Source of the DNA: Flavobacteriales bacterium
GTDB taxonomy: Bacteria > Bacteroidota > Bacteroidia > Flavobacteriales_F > PHOS-HE28
Direction of reading: 5' to 3'
Assembly (NCBI GenBank): GCA_016703105.1
Contig: JADJCS010000005.1
Coordinates: forward strand, 186,001-250,000
DNA: 64,000 nt
The translations under genes were made by a program, and so were the position numbers. Every line of letters begins with the position of its first letter. Position 1 is the first letter of the stretch. The notes beneath the pieces were generated by a model, which was not told the origin of the DNA, did not search any database, and saw nothing but the letters and a program-made list of their open reading frames with translations. Below are positions 1-7,834 of the stretch, piece after piece.

Positions 1-563
1 TAGCGCGCCTGCACCCGCACCTGCTTTGTGAGGCGGCGCACCGTCTCCAGGTTATGCGATAGTACATCCGGCGCTGCGGCCAACACCTCGGCAAGGTTGG
101 CCCACTCCCCTTTGAAGTCCGGGATCAATGTCTCCATGGTCGTTCCTGGGCACCGGCGGCGTACGGAACGGATGGTGCGCGCCCAGATACCGGCACCTCC
201 ATCCTCCAGGTCATCGCGGTCCACTGAAGTGATGACGCAGTGCTTCAAACCCATCAATTCCACGGAACGTGCCACGCGGGCGGGTTCGAACGGATCGGCG
301 GCCTCCGGCCTTCCGGTGGCCACCGAACAAAAGCCACAGGAGCGCGTGCATACGTTGCCCAGTATCATGAAGGTCGCCGTGCCCTCTCCCCAGCACTCGC
401 CCATGTTGGGGCAATTGCCGCTTTGACAGATGGTGTGCAACTTGTGATCGCTGACGATCCCGCGCACCTTCCGGTAGTTCTCGCCCGTAGGCAACTTCAC
501 CCGAAGCCAGGCCGGTTTGCGTGGGGGGGGCTGCACCACGGCCTCTTCGTGCGCCGTGCTCAT
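1..563 (-). CDS. lipA: Lipoyl synthase LipA, 3' end cut by the window
   Basis: Radical-SAM enzyme that inserts two sulfur atoms into protein-bound octanoyl groups, making the lipoyl cofactor of 2-oxo-acid dehydrogenases and the glycine cleavage system. The first 187 codons are visible and the gene runs off base 1. The auxiliary-cluster cysteines fit CX4CX5C at residues 46, 51 and 57 (ICQSGNCPNMGEC). The SAM-cluster cysteines fit CX3CX2C at 72, 76 and 79 (CTRSCGFC). The last visible residues (VRVQAR) match the middle of the family. The start ATG overlaps the stop of the upstream gene (ATGA, 560-563), so the two are probably translated together. A run of eight C's in the coding strand near residue 12 is in frame. 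Identification is secure; only the C-terminal half is unseen. Confidence 0.96.
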   Translation of the reverse strand, partial: MSTAHEEAVVQPPPRKPAWLRVKLPTGENYRKVRGIVSDHKLHTICQSGNCPNMGECWGEGTATFMILGNVCTRSCGFCSVATGRPEAADPFEPARVARSVELMGLKHCVITSVDRDDLEDGGAGIWARTIRSVRRRCPGTTMETLIPDFKGEWANLAEVLAAAPDVLSHNLETVRRLTKQVRVQAR

Positions 564-1306
564 CGGGTGTACTTCTTACCGAACTGCAAGCTGAGATAGA
601 GGGCCAGGAAGAATTGCTTGTTCTCGACCCCTTCGATCTCGGCCATGATGGGCACCACTTCGGCGAAGGCATCGATGGACGCACCCACCTCGATGGCCTT
701 GATGCCTGAGGCCGTTCCAGAGTGCTCGAAATTGAGCCCGAAGCGCGCGAAGCCACCGAACTGGAACGTGGATCCGTCGAACCCCTTGAACCACGAGGCG
801 CGTCCGAAAATGTCGTCCGGATAATGCTCCTTGGGATCGTACCGCTCCACCACAATGGTCTCATAGGGAAGGTTGGGCTTCCCGATCTGCAGGTAGACAG
901 GCTTCAGAAGGGCGATCGACGGACCGACCGACCACACGTAGTTCACTTCGACACCGCTTTTGCGCAGTTTGTCTGTGATCAGCTCCTTGCGGCCCCACGT
1001 GGGACGGATAAGTATCAGACTGTTCAACTTCCCATAGAAATAGCCGCGTGCATCCTCGTAATAGGGGTTGAAGCTCTTGATCTCCTTGGGGTGCTTCATG
1101 CCCACGATCTCGATCCCGAGCATTCGCCTTGACTTGGCGGTGCGATGCTTGCCGTGGAAGAAGTTCACTCCCCATCCATCGCCGTGCGCCAGGATGCCGC
1201 CATGCAACTCCTTCTTGTAGAGAACACGCGTCTCATCATACACGGTCTGCTGCCCAGCCGCACGGGCCGCACAAGTGAAGAGAACGATCAGAGCGAGGTA
1301 ACGCAT
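560..1306 (-). CDS. Conserved secreted, outer-membrane-like protein
   Basis: Protein of 248 residues with an N-terminal signal (MRYLALIVLFTCAARAAGQ) and a body of alternating hydrophobic/polar stretches ending in LSLQFGKKYTR, which looks like a small outer-membrane beta-barrel. I do not recognise a named family. The ATG at 1304-1306 is preferred over one 18 bases upstream because the signal peptide begins there and a promoter box lies 15 bases before it. The last bases overlap the lipA start (ATGA). It is divergent from the OsmC gene. The beta-barrel reading is inference from the residue pattern. Confidence 0.75.
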   Translation of the reverse strand: MRYLALIVLFTCAARAAGQQTVYDETRVLYKKELHGGILAHGDGWGVNFFHGKHRTAKSRRMLGIEIVGMKHPKEIKSFNPYYEDARGYFYGKLNSLILIRPTWGRKELITDKLRKSGVEVNYVWSVGPSIALLKPVYLQIGKPNLPYETIVVERYDPKEHYPDDIFGRASWFKGFDGSTFQFGGFARFGLNFEHSGTASGIKAIEVGASIDAFAEVVPIMAEIEGVENKQFFLALYLSLQFGKKYTR

Positions 1307-1321
1307 ACGCAGTGAGCAGCA

Positions 1322-1329
1322 CAAAGCTA
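1322..1329 (-). promoter_or_regulatory. -7 box of the outer-membrane protein/lipA unit
   Basis: Reads TAGCTTTG on the minus strand, an exact match to the Bacteroidota -7 consensus TAnnTTTG, 15 bases before the ATG at 1306. I see no clear -33 TTG. It is back to back with the OsmC promoter. Confidence 0.6.
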
Positions 1330-1343
1330 CTGCAACACAACGC

Positions 1344-1351
1344 TACCTTCG
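1344..1351 (+). promoter_or_regulatory. -7 box of the OsmC gene
   Basis: TACCTTCG, the TAnnTTCG form of the Bacteroidota -7 box, 12 bases before the OsmC ATG. If transcription starts about 4 bases beyond the box, the leader is about 8 bases. Confidence 0.55.
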
Positions 1352-1363
1352 GACCGTTCGTTC

Positions 1364-1771
1364 ATGTCCACCGCCCACATCCACTATCTCGGTGACCTCC
1401 GCACCGAGTGCGTCCATACCGGGAGCGGTTCGGCTATGGTGACCGACGCGCCGCTGGACAACCAGGGCCGGGGTGAAGCCTTTTCGCCCACGGATCTCAT
1501 GAGTACTTCGCTGGCCTGCTGCCTGATCACGGTCATGGGCATCCGGGCCCGCGACAAAGGCTATCCCCTGCTCGGGCTTTCCGCCGAAGTGCGCAAACAC
1601 ATGGCACCCGCACCCCGGCGTGTGGTGCGGATCGAAGTCGAGATCACCATGGAAGGGAACGGGCTTTCACCGGCTACACGCGATGAACTGGAGCATGTGG
1701 CGCGCACATGCCCAGTAGCTATGAGCCTGCATCCTGACCTGGAACAGGTGATCCTATTCAGCTACCGCTGA
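1364..1771 (+). CDS. OsmC family peroxide-reductase-like protein
   Basis: OsmC/Ohr-fold protein of 135 residues. Members of this family reduce organic hydroperoxides with a pair of redox cysteines. Here the candidate cysteines are Cys52/Cys53 (SLACCLITVMG) and Cys116 (ARTCPVAMSLH), at the usual positions, and PTDLMSTSLACC is the typical helix start. It belongs to the broad OsmC group rather than to Ohr proper, so the substrate is not certain. It stands alone and divergent from the preceding gene, with a promoter box 12 bases upstream. Confidence 0.9.
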   Translation: MSTAHIHYLGDLRTECVHTGSGSAMVTDAPLDNQGRGEAFSPTDLMSTSLACCLITVMGIRARDKGYPLLGLSAEVRKHMAPAPRRVVRIEVEITMEGNGLSPATRDELEHVARTCPVAMSLHPDLEQVILFSYR

Positions 1772-1811
1772 TAGACGGAGGATACAGCGGCTACCCCAGT
1801 GTGAACATGAA

Positions 1812-1834
1812 AGCCCGGTCACTTGGACCGGGCT
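1812..1834 (-). terminator. Hairpin after the small lipoprotein gene
   Basis: Perfect 9-bp inverted repeat AGCCCGGTC / GACCGGGCT with a 5-base loop. On the minus strand it is followed by TTTCATGTT, a weak U-tract. It lies 25 bases past the small lipoprotein stop and about 40 bases past the OsmC stop, so it could serve both convergent genes. Confidence 0.65.
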
Positions 1835-1858
1835 CAAGAATTCAAATGGACCATGGCG

Positions 1859-1987
1859 TCAGGCGGGCCGTTCGGTCGGGACCTGATGCACTTTGGAGTA
1901 GGCTGGGCAGGCGTGGCTTGAACCACAGGAGGCTAGAAGCACCGCCCCGGTCACCACTACCGCCAGTACCAGAAGAGCCTTTTTCAT
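1859..1987 (-). CDS. Small lipoprotein, 42 residues
   Basis: A 42-residue open frame with an N-terminal lipoprotein signal (MKKALLVLAVVVTGAVLLAS) followed at once by Cys21, then SSHACPAYSKVH and a short Pro/Thr-rich end. The mature part is only about 22 residues and keeps one further Cys (Cys27, in ACPAYS). Three things support a real gene: the lipobox, a TAACTTTG promoter box 58 bases upstream, and a hairpin just past the stop. I know similar tiny Bacteroidota lipoproteins with a CPAY motif but no function for them. The overlapping frames on both strands lack such signals. Confidence 0.75.
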   Translation of the reverse strand: MKKALLVLAVVVTGAVLLASCGSSHACPAYSKVHQVPTERPA

Positions 1988-2010
1988 CGTTCGTTGGTTT
2001 GTCTTCGACC

Positions 2011-2028
2011 GGGTGGGTACTACCACCC
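2011..2028 (-). other. Hairpin in the small lipoprotein leader
   Basis: Six-base inverted repeat GGGTGG / CCACCC around a 6-base loop, between the promoter box and the start of the 42-residue lipoprotein. A regulatory role is possible but unproven. Confidence 0.3.
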
Positions 2029-2045
2029 AACGCATGGGCGACGCC

Positions 2046-2053
2046 CAAAGTTA
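2046..2053 (-). promoter_or_regulatory. -7 box of the small lipoprotein gene
   Basis: TAACTTTG on the minus strand, an exact TAnnTTTG match, 58 bases before the ATG at 1987. Confidence 0.55.
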
Positions 2054-2122
2054 TCGCCCGGAACGGAGAGGACCGCAAAAATGTTTCAACGATCCGATAG
2101 GCGATCTTTCCGGACCCGTTCA

Positions 2123-2824
2123 ATGATGTCGCCTTCGCCTCCTACCGCTCCAGCGCCGCTCGCCCTTGGCCCCGGATGGGAGCGCGTGTTGCGCCCGCAA
2201 ATGGAGCAGGGCTACTTCCAACGGCTCAAAGAGTTCCTTGTCGCCGAACGGATGCGCCATTCCGTCTACCCGAAAGGGGGCGAGATCCTTCGTGCCTTCC
2301 AGGAAACGGCCTTCGAGGAGGTGCGCGTCGTGATCCTCGGGCAGGACCCCTACCACGGGCCTGGCCAAGCCCATGGCCTCTGCTTCAGCGTGCCGGTGGG
2401 TGTGCCCCCGCCGCCATCGCTCGCCAATGTGATGGTGGAGATCGAGCGCGACCTGGGTCTAACGAAGTCACCGAACGGAGACCTGACTTCTTGGGCCAGG
2501 CAAGGCGTTCTGCTCCTCAATGCGGTGCTAACCGTGCGGGCCGATCAGGCGGCCTCCCATCAAGGTCAGGGTTGGGAACAGTTCACCGATGCCGCCATCC
2601 GTGCATTGGCCGAAGAACGTAGCGGTATTGTCTTTCTCTTATGGGGCCGTTACGCTCAACAGAAGGAGGCCTTGATCCCAATGGACCGCCATTATGTATT
2701 GAAGGCTCCACACCCGTCGCCGCTCTCTGCGCATCGCGGCTTCATCGGATGCGGACACTTCTCCATGGCGAACGAACTTCTTGCCGCCCAAGGCCTGGCG
2801 CCCATCGATTGGCGGATCCCATGA
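2123..2824 (+). CDS. ung: Uracil-DNA glycosylase (family 1)
   Basis: Removes uracil from DNA at the first step of base-excision repair. The protein has 233 residues. The catalytic motif GQDPYHG carries the water-activating Asp75, and the minor-groove loop HPSPLSAHRG carries His197. LLLNAVLTVR and VFLLWGRYAQQK are also family hallmarks. Two consecutive ATGs open the frame and I took the first. The stop overlaps the start of the BamA-like gene (ATGA, 2821-2824). The reading frame is open further upstream, but those residues do not resemble the family. Confidence 0.97.
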   Translation: MMSPSPPTAPAPLALGPGWERVLRPQMEQGYFQRLKEFLVAERMRHSVYPKGGEILRAFQETAFEEVRVVILGQDPYHGPGQAHGLCFSVPVGVPPPPSLANVMVEIERDLGLTKSPNGDLTSWARQGVLLLNAVLTVRADQAASHQGQGWEQFTDAAIRALAEERSGIVFLLWGRYAQQKEALIPMDRHYVLKAPHPSPLSAHRGFIGCGHFSMANELLAAQGLAPIDWRIP

Positions 2825-4548
2825 GGGTGCCTGGGCTACTTCTTTCGGCCCGAGGAGCGCTGCTCATCGCCGCGTTGATGGGGCACCTTCCGCTCGCGGC
2901 CCAACGCACCACCCTTGTACTGGATGCTACGGAGCAACTACCCAAGCGCTGGAGGGCACCGCGACGGGTGGTCTCTCCTCTGGAAGGCGAGCAAGCCTTG
3001 CGCACCCTGTTGAACGATCTGCGCGCTGTAGGTCATCTCGCCGCATCGATCGACTCCTGCATTCCTTCCGGCGATACACTTCGATGCCATGTGCACATCG
3101 GGGAGCGATCGCGCTGGGCCCACCTTTCCGGATCCGGCATCCCTCCGGAGATCGCATCACGCGTGCGTTTCCGCGAACGGACCTACACCGGCCGACCTGT
3201 AACGCCACGCCAAACCGTGCGGGTGATGGAGGATCTTTTGCGGTACGCCGAAGAGCATGGCCATCCGTTCGCCGAGGTCCGGTTGGACAGTGTGCGGATC
3301 CGTGAGGATGGCTGGCATGCCGCCGTGGTGTTGGAGGAAGGACGCGCGGTACATATTGACAGTGTGGTGCTGCGCGGCACCGCCCGGCTCTCCTCGCGTT
3401 ACTTGCAACAACACATCGGCATACGGCCGGGCGCCTTGTACGACGAGGCGCTCATCGTTGCGCTCGATCGCCGGGTGCGCGAGTTGCCCTTCGTCGCGCA
3501 AAAACAAAAACCCTACGTTCTGTTCACCCCGGAAACCACCAAGCTCTACCTCTTCCTGGATGCCAAGAAAGCCAGCACCGTCAATGGCATTCTCGGGGTA
3601 CTGCCCGACCCGGTGACCGGCAAGGTGAACTTGACCGGAGATATCGATCTGCGCCTGCGCAACGCCCTGCGGCGCGGCGAGGCCATCGAACTGAACTGGC
3701 GGAGCATGAAGGACCGGACCCAGGACCTGAAGGTGCGGCTTCAACTGCCTTTCCTGTTCAATACACCGTTCGGAACGGACCTTTCTTTGAAACTCTTCCG
3801 GCGCGACACCTCCTTCCTGGAAGTGACCGGGCGAGCCGCCGTGCAGTTCAGTATGGCGCAGGGCGATGTGATCTCCGTGTTCGTGAACAGCAAATCATCG
3901 CGCGTTCTTGGAAGAGTGCCGGTGTTCTCGCCCGGTCTGGCCAACGTTAAACTCCTCACCTACGGCCTCGGGTTGGAACGCCAAAGGCTGGACTATCGCC
4001 CGAACCCGCAGCGCGGCTATGCGCTCGTTATCGAAGGCTCGTTGGGGAACAAGGAAAGCCGCACTCCCGATCCGGACAATACCGTGCTCACCATCACCAC
4101 CCGCAGTGTGCAGTACGAGGTGAACGCACAAGCGATCCTGCACGTGAAGCTGGGCCGCCGTGGAACGGTGCGCGTTGCCGGGCAGGGCGGCGCCATGGTC
4201 AACCCGAACCTCTACGTGAACGAATTGTACCGCTTGGGAGGCATCAAGAACATGCGCGGTGTGGATGAAGCCTCCATCTATGCGTCCAGTTATGCGATCG
4301 GCACGCTTGAGTACCGGATCCTGTTGGAAGAGAACAGCAATGCCTTCGTCTTCGTAGACCAAGCCTGGTGGGAGGACCTGAGCGGTGCGGAACCGCTCCG
4401 CGACGACCCCATCGGCTTTGGCGTCGGCACCAGTTTCGAGACCAAGGCCGGTATCTTCAGCCTCACCTATGCGTTGGCCAGCCAGTTCAATGTTCCCGTG
4501 GAATTGCGCAGCGGCAAGATCCATTTCGGGTTCACGAGCCTGTTCTAG
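2821..4548 (+). CDS. BamA/TamA-family outer-membrane protein
   Basis: Protein of 575 residues with a signal peptide (LLIAALMGHLPLAAQ), POTRA-like segments in the N-terminal half (for example EEGRAVHIDSVVLRG around residue 175), and a C-terminal 16-strand-type barrel domain. LYRLGGIKNMRG is the typical barrel loop motif, and the protein ends in an aromatic residue (FGFTSLF), as BamA substrates and relatives do. The family inserts or translocates outer-membrane proteins. At this length it is nearer to short TamA-like or patatin-linked forms than to BamA itself. It overlaps ung by 4 bases and the next gene by about 59 bases. Confidence 0.85.
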   Translation: MRVPGLLLSARGALLIAALMGHLPLAAQRTTLVLDATEQLPKRWRAPRRVVSPLEGEQALRTLLNDLRAVGHLAASIDSCIPSGDTLRCHVHIGERSRWAHLSGSGIPPEIASRVRFRERTYTGRPVTPRQTVRVMEDLLRYAEEHGHPFAEVRLDSVRIREDGWHAAVVLEEGRAVHIDSVVLRGTARLSSRYLQQHIGIRPGALYDEALIVALDRRVRELPFVAQKQKPYVLFTPETTKLYLFLDAKKASTVNGILGVLPDPVTGKVNLTGDIDLRLRNALRRGEAIELNWRSMKDRTQDLKVRLQLPFLFNTPFGTDLSLKLFRRDTSFLEVTGRAAVQFSMAQGDVISVFVNSKSSRVLGRVPVFSPGLANVKLLTYGLGLERQRLDYRPNPQRGYALVIEGSLGNKESRTPDPDNTVLTITTRSVQYEVNAQAILHVKLGRRGTVRVAGQGGAMVNPNLYVNELYRLGGIKNMRGVDEASIYASSYAIGTLEYRILLEENSNAFVFVDQAWWEDLSGAEPLRDDPIGFGVGTSFETKAGIFSLTYALASQFNVPVELRSGKIHFGFTSLF

Positions 4549-5167
4549 CGTTCTGTTCCTGACCGCTGTGCTGTGTATCACTGCTCCGGCCCGGGCGCAA
4601 GACAGCACTTCCGTGCGCATGCGCGGCCAGGGCCTCGCGGAAATGCTCTTGGAATACATGGCGGTGCGCTACCCCGGCCGGTCATTGGAGGGGCACATCC
4701 TCTACATCTCTGTGCAGCGCCAACGCCTCTTCCATGTGGTGGACGGCCTGATGCGCAACGACTTCACCATCGCCACAGCGCGCGCTGGGTTAGGCACCCA
4801 GGTGGACAGCTACCGGACGCCGCCGGGGCTCCACCGCGTGGCGGAGAAGTTCGGCGACGGTCTTCCCATCGGCAGCGTGCTGAAGGACCGCCTGCCCACC
4901 GGAGAGATCGTGGACCTCGATGAGCCAGGACCCGACAACGACGTGATCACCAGCCGCGTTCTCTGGCTGGAAGGGCTGGAAGACGGAGAGAACCGCGGCG
5001 GGGAAAGAGATAGCCACGATCGCTTCATCTACATCCACGGCACGGGCAACGAAGCCTCCTTGGGATGCCCCAGCTCCATGGGCTGCATCCGCATGGCGAA
5101 CCGGGATGTGATCGCGATCTACGGGGAGGTGCCGCTCGGTGCGCTGGTGGTGGTGCTCGACAATTGA
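4490..5167 (+). CDS. L,D-transpeptidase (YkuD domain)
   Basis: YkuD-fold enzyme that forms 3-3 cross-links in peptidoglycan or attaches proteins to it. The active-site block has HGTGNEASLG followed by SSMGCIRM. The usual SHGC reads SMGC here, so Met replaces the His beside the catalytic Cys. A signal-like stretch (SSVLFLTAVLCITAPARAQ) precedes the domain. The start is uncertain: the ATG at 4490 gives a long positively charged n-region and overlaps the BamA-like gene by 59 bases. An in-frame ATG also exists at 4385, and GTG starts closer to the signal are possible. Product confidence is high, start confidence low. Confidence 0.85.
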   Translation: MFPWNCAAARSISGSRACSSVLFLTAVLCITAPARAQDSTSVRMRGQGLAEMLLEYMAVRYPGRSLEGHILYISVQRQRLFHVVDGLMRNDFTIATARAGLGTQVDSYRTPPGLHRVAEKFGDGLPIGSVLKDRLPTGEIVDLDEPGPDNDVITSRVLWLEGLEDGENRGGERDSHDRFIYIHGTGNEASLGCPSSMGCIRMANRDVIAIYGEVPLGALVVVLDN

Positions 5168-5196
5168 GCGCGCCGGCCCGCAGGCTGCGACCTAGC

Positions 5197-5204
5197 TACC
5201 TTCG
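5197..5204 (+). promoter_or_regulatory. -7 box of rmuC
   Basis: TACCTTCG (TAnnTTCG), only 7 bases before the rmuC ATG, which implies an almost leaderless mRNA. Confidence 0.5.
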
Positions 5205-5211
5205 CGGACCT

Positions 5212-6540
5212 ATGTGGACGGGACTTGTGATCGGGATCTTGCTGGGCGCGATAGCGGGGGCTGTGGCCGCGTTGTGGTGGAACCGCACCAAAGGCAACCC
5301 CGCCCTCGAACTCTTGCAACGCGAACGGGAAGCCGAACGCGCCGACCTGGAGCGCCGCCTGGATCGCGCCGCCGCCGAGACCGATGTAGAGCGCACGCAG
5401 GTGCGCGAGCTGACGCGAACATTGGCGGCCGCTGAACAACGCAACCAGGGTCTCGCGGAAAAACTGAACGAACAAAAGGGCGAGTTGGAACAGCTCCACG
5501 CCCGCATGACGGATCAGTTCAAGGTGATCGCGAACGACCTGCTCGAAGCGAAGGGCAAACAATTGAACGAGCAACAACAGGAACGGCTCGGCACCATACT
5601 CCTCCCCTTGCAGGAGCGCATCAAGGATTTCGAGAAACAGGTGCGCGATGCGTATGAGAGCGAGGGCAAGGAACGCCACCTGCTGAAGAGTGAAGTCCTG
5701 AAGTTGGTGGAACAGAACCAGCGCCTCAGCAAGGACGCCGACAATTTGACCAAGGCATTGAAAGGCGATTCGCAGTCGCAAGGCGCGTGGGGCGAAATGA
5801 TCCTCGAGAAATTGCTGGAAAGCGCGGGCCTGATGCCGGGCCAGGAATACAGCATGCAGGAGAGCACCACGTTGGGCGATGGTTCCCGCCTGCGACCAGA
5901 TGCCGTGGTTTTCCTTCCTGAAGGCAAGCATCTCATCATCGACTCGAAAGTTTCGTTGTTGCACTACGAGGGCTTTGCCAGAAGCAGCGACGAAACCGAG
6001 CGCGATCGCTTCCTGAAGCTCCATGTGGAAAGTCTGCGCAACCACGCGCGCGGACTGGGTGAAAAGGACTACACCAAGCTCTACGGCGTACAGAGCGTCG
6101 ACTTCGTGCTGATGTTCGTGCCCATCGAACCCGCTTTCCTTCTCGCCCTGCGCGAGCGGCCCGCCATCTTCCAAGAGGCGTACGACCGCCAGGTGGTGAT
6201 GGTGACGCACAGTACCTTGATGGCCACCTTGCGCACCATCCACGGCATTTGGAAGAACGAGCGCGTGGCGCGCAACCACATGGAGATCGCCGATCGCGCC
6301 GGGAAACTCTACGAGAAATTCGCCGGGTTCGCTGAGGACCTGATCAAAGTGGGCAAACAACTGGACTCCGCGCAGGACAACTACAAGGAGGCCATGAACA
6401 AGCTGAGCAAAGGCCCGGGCAATTTGGTGCGTCAGGTGGAACTGATCAAAGAACTCGGCGCGAAGACCAACAAGTCCATCAATCCGGCGTTGTTGCAACG
6501 CGCCATCGATGCGCAACCCGCCGATCCGCATTTCCCATGA
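5212..6540 (+). CDS. rmuC: RmuC domain protein (DNA recombination limiting)
   Basis: Protein of 442 residues. It has an N-terminal membrane anchor (MWTGLVIGILLGAIAGAVAA), a long charged coiled coil (about residues 35-190, Glu/Arg/Gln-rich) and the RmuC nuclease-like core (GAWGEMILEKLLE, VIFLPEG-like VVFLPEGKHLIIDSK, FVLMFVPIEPAF). E. coli RmuC limits recombination at inverted repeats, and its biochemical activity is poorly defined. The ATG at 5212 is chosen because the anchor begins there and a promoter box lies just upstream. The last 4 bases overlap the GWxTD gene start (ATGA, 6537-6540). Confidence 0.93.
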   Translation: MWTGLVIGILLGAIAGAVAALWWNRTKGNPALELLQREREAERADLERRLDRAAAETDVERTQVRELTRTLAAAEQRNQGLAEKLNEQKGELEQLHARMTDQFKVIANDLLEAKGKQLNEQQQERLGTILLPLQERIKDFEKQVRDAYESEGKERHLLKSEVLKLVEQNQRLSKDADNLTKALKGDSQSQGAWGEMILEKLLESAGLMPGQEYSMQESTTLGDGSRLRPDAVVFLPEGKHLIIDSKVSLLHYEGFARSSDETERDRFLKLHVESLRNHARGLGEKDYTKLYGVQSVDFVLMFVPIEPAFLLALRERPAIFQEAYDRQVVMVTHSTLMATLRTIHGIWKNERVARNHMEIADRAGKLYEKFAGFAEDLIKVGKQLDSAQDNYKEAMNKLSKGPGNLVRQVELIKELGAKTNKSINPALLQRAIDAQPADPHFP

Positions 6541-7832
6541 AGGCGCGCCTCCCCGGATATTCCGCAGCCATCCTGTTGGTGGCGATGCTCAGCGCCTGTG
6601 GTAGCCGTGCGCCGCAACAGCGCGCGCCTTCCGCGAACAACAACCTGGCCTACCTCTACGGGCAGGAAGCGGCCGCACTGGAGTTCAATGCGCGCATCTA
6701 TCACGGTCCGGACCAGGCCTCTGTGATCCACTTCATGCTTCGCACGCACGATCTCCTGTACAAGAGCGATGGCGGCGGGGCGCCCTACCGCGCCGTCGTG
6801 CGCATCACCTACGAAGCATTGAGCGACTGGACCGGCAAGACGCTCATCGACAGTGCTTCCACATTGGTGAAAGACGTGAGCGAGGAACCCGCCGAGGACC
6901 GCGAGCTGATCGGGCAACTCGAAATGCGCCGCAACGAGCAGCGCTCCTTTGTGATCCGCATCACCGCGGAGGATCTGAACCGCGGCACGCGGAGCACCCG
7001 TTTGATCGCCGTGGACAAAGCCGTTGCGAACGTGCGCCAGAACTTCCTGCCGATCGAGGCGGACCGGGACCTGCCCATTTTCGACGACCACCTCAGCGGC
7101 CCGGGGCAGTTGCGCGTGCGCTGCGAACAGTACACGGATCGTACTTTGCTCGGCGCCTACTACCAGCAGGAGTTCGGTCTCCCCGCCCCCGTTTTCGCCG
7201 AGCAAGGCCCGGTGACAGTGGATACCTCACCGGACAGCACCTTCACGGTACAGGTCGGAGCCGATGGGCTCTTCGCACTGGACCTCCAGCAGCGCGGGTT
7301 CTATCACTTCCGGCCGGACACCTCCACGCAAGCCGGGTTCACCCTTTTCGTGCTCGGCACGGACCACCCGCGTGTGCGCGCGGCCGCCGAGATGGTTCCG
7401 CCCCTACGCTACATCACCAGCATGCAGGAGTACGAACGGATGCTCTCCGACACCTCCGTGCGCAAAGCCGTGGAACGCTTCTGGCTCGATGCCGCCGGCA
7501 GCAAGGACCGCGCGCGCAGTGCGATACGAGCGTACTACGAACGCGTGGAGAACGCGAACCGCTACTTCACCTCCTTCGTGGAGGGGTGGCGCACGGACCG
7601 TGGGTTGGTACACATCATCTTCGGCACCCCGAACACCATCCACAAGACCGCGCAAGGCGAAGCTTGGATCTACGGCGAAGAGACCAATTTGATGAGCCTC
7701 ACCTTCCGCTTCAAACAGCGCGACCTGCCTTTTACCGACAACGACCTGCAACTGGAACGCGACCCCATGTTGAAAGGCGCCTGGTACCGCAATGTGGAAA
7801 GCTGGCGCAACGGCCGCATCGTACAGAATTAA
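6537..7832 (+). CDS. GWxTD domain lipoprotein
   Basis: Protein of 431 residues with a lipoprotein signal (LLVAMLSAC, lipidated Cys21). The C-terminal third carries the family motif in the form EGWRTDRGLVHIIFGTPN, followed by a domain ending GAWYRNVESWRNGR. The GWxTD family is found mainly in Bacteroidota and relatives and has no established function. Coupled to rmuC by an ATGA overlap and followed 2 bases later by rlmB, so the three genes are likely one transcript. Confidence 0.88.
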   Translation: MKARLPGYSAAILLVAMLSACGSRAPQQRAPSANNNLAYLYGQEAAALEFNARIYHGPDQASVIHFMLRTHDLLYKSDGGGAPYRAVVRITYEALSDWTGKTLIDSASTLVKDVSEEPAEDRELIGQLEMRRNEQRSFVIRITAEDLNRGTRSTRLIAVDKAVANVRQNFLPIEADRDLPIFDDHLSGPGQLRVRCEQYTDRTLLGAYYQQEFGLPAPVFAEQGPVTVDTSPDSTFTVQVGADGLFALDLQQRGFYHFRPDTSTQAGFTLFVLGTDHPRVRAAAEMVPPLRYITSMQEYERMLSDTSVRKAVERFWLDAAGSKDRARSAIRAYYERVENANRYFTSFVEGWRTDRGLVHIIFGTPNTIHKTAQGEAWIYGEETNLMSLTFRFKQRDLPFTDNDLQLERDPMLKGAWYRNVESWRNGRIVQN

Positions 7833-7834
7833 CC

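Noticed and set aside
1801..2100. 99-codon plus-strand frame over the small lipoprotein
   Set aside because: It includes the terminator hairpin and has no coding signals; the minus-strand lipoprotein explains the region better.
5119..6531. 470-codon minus-strand frame opposite rmuC
   Set aside because: Shadow of the coiled-coil region of rmuC; no independent evidence.
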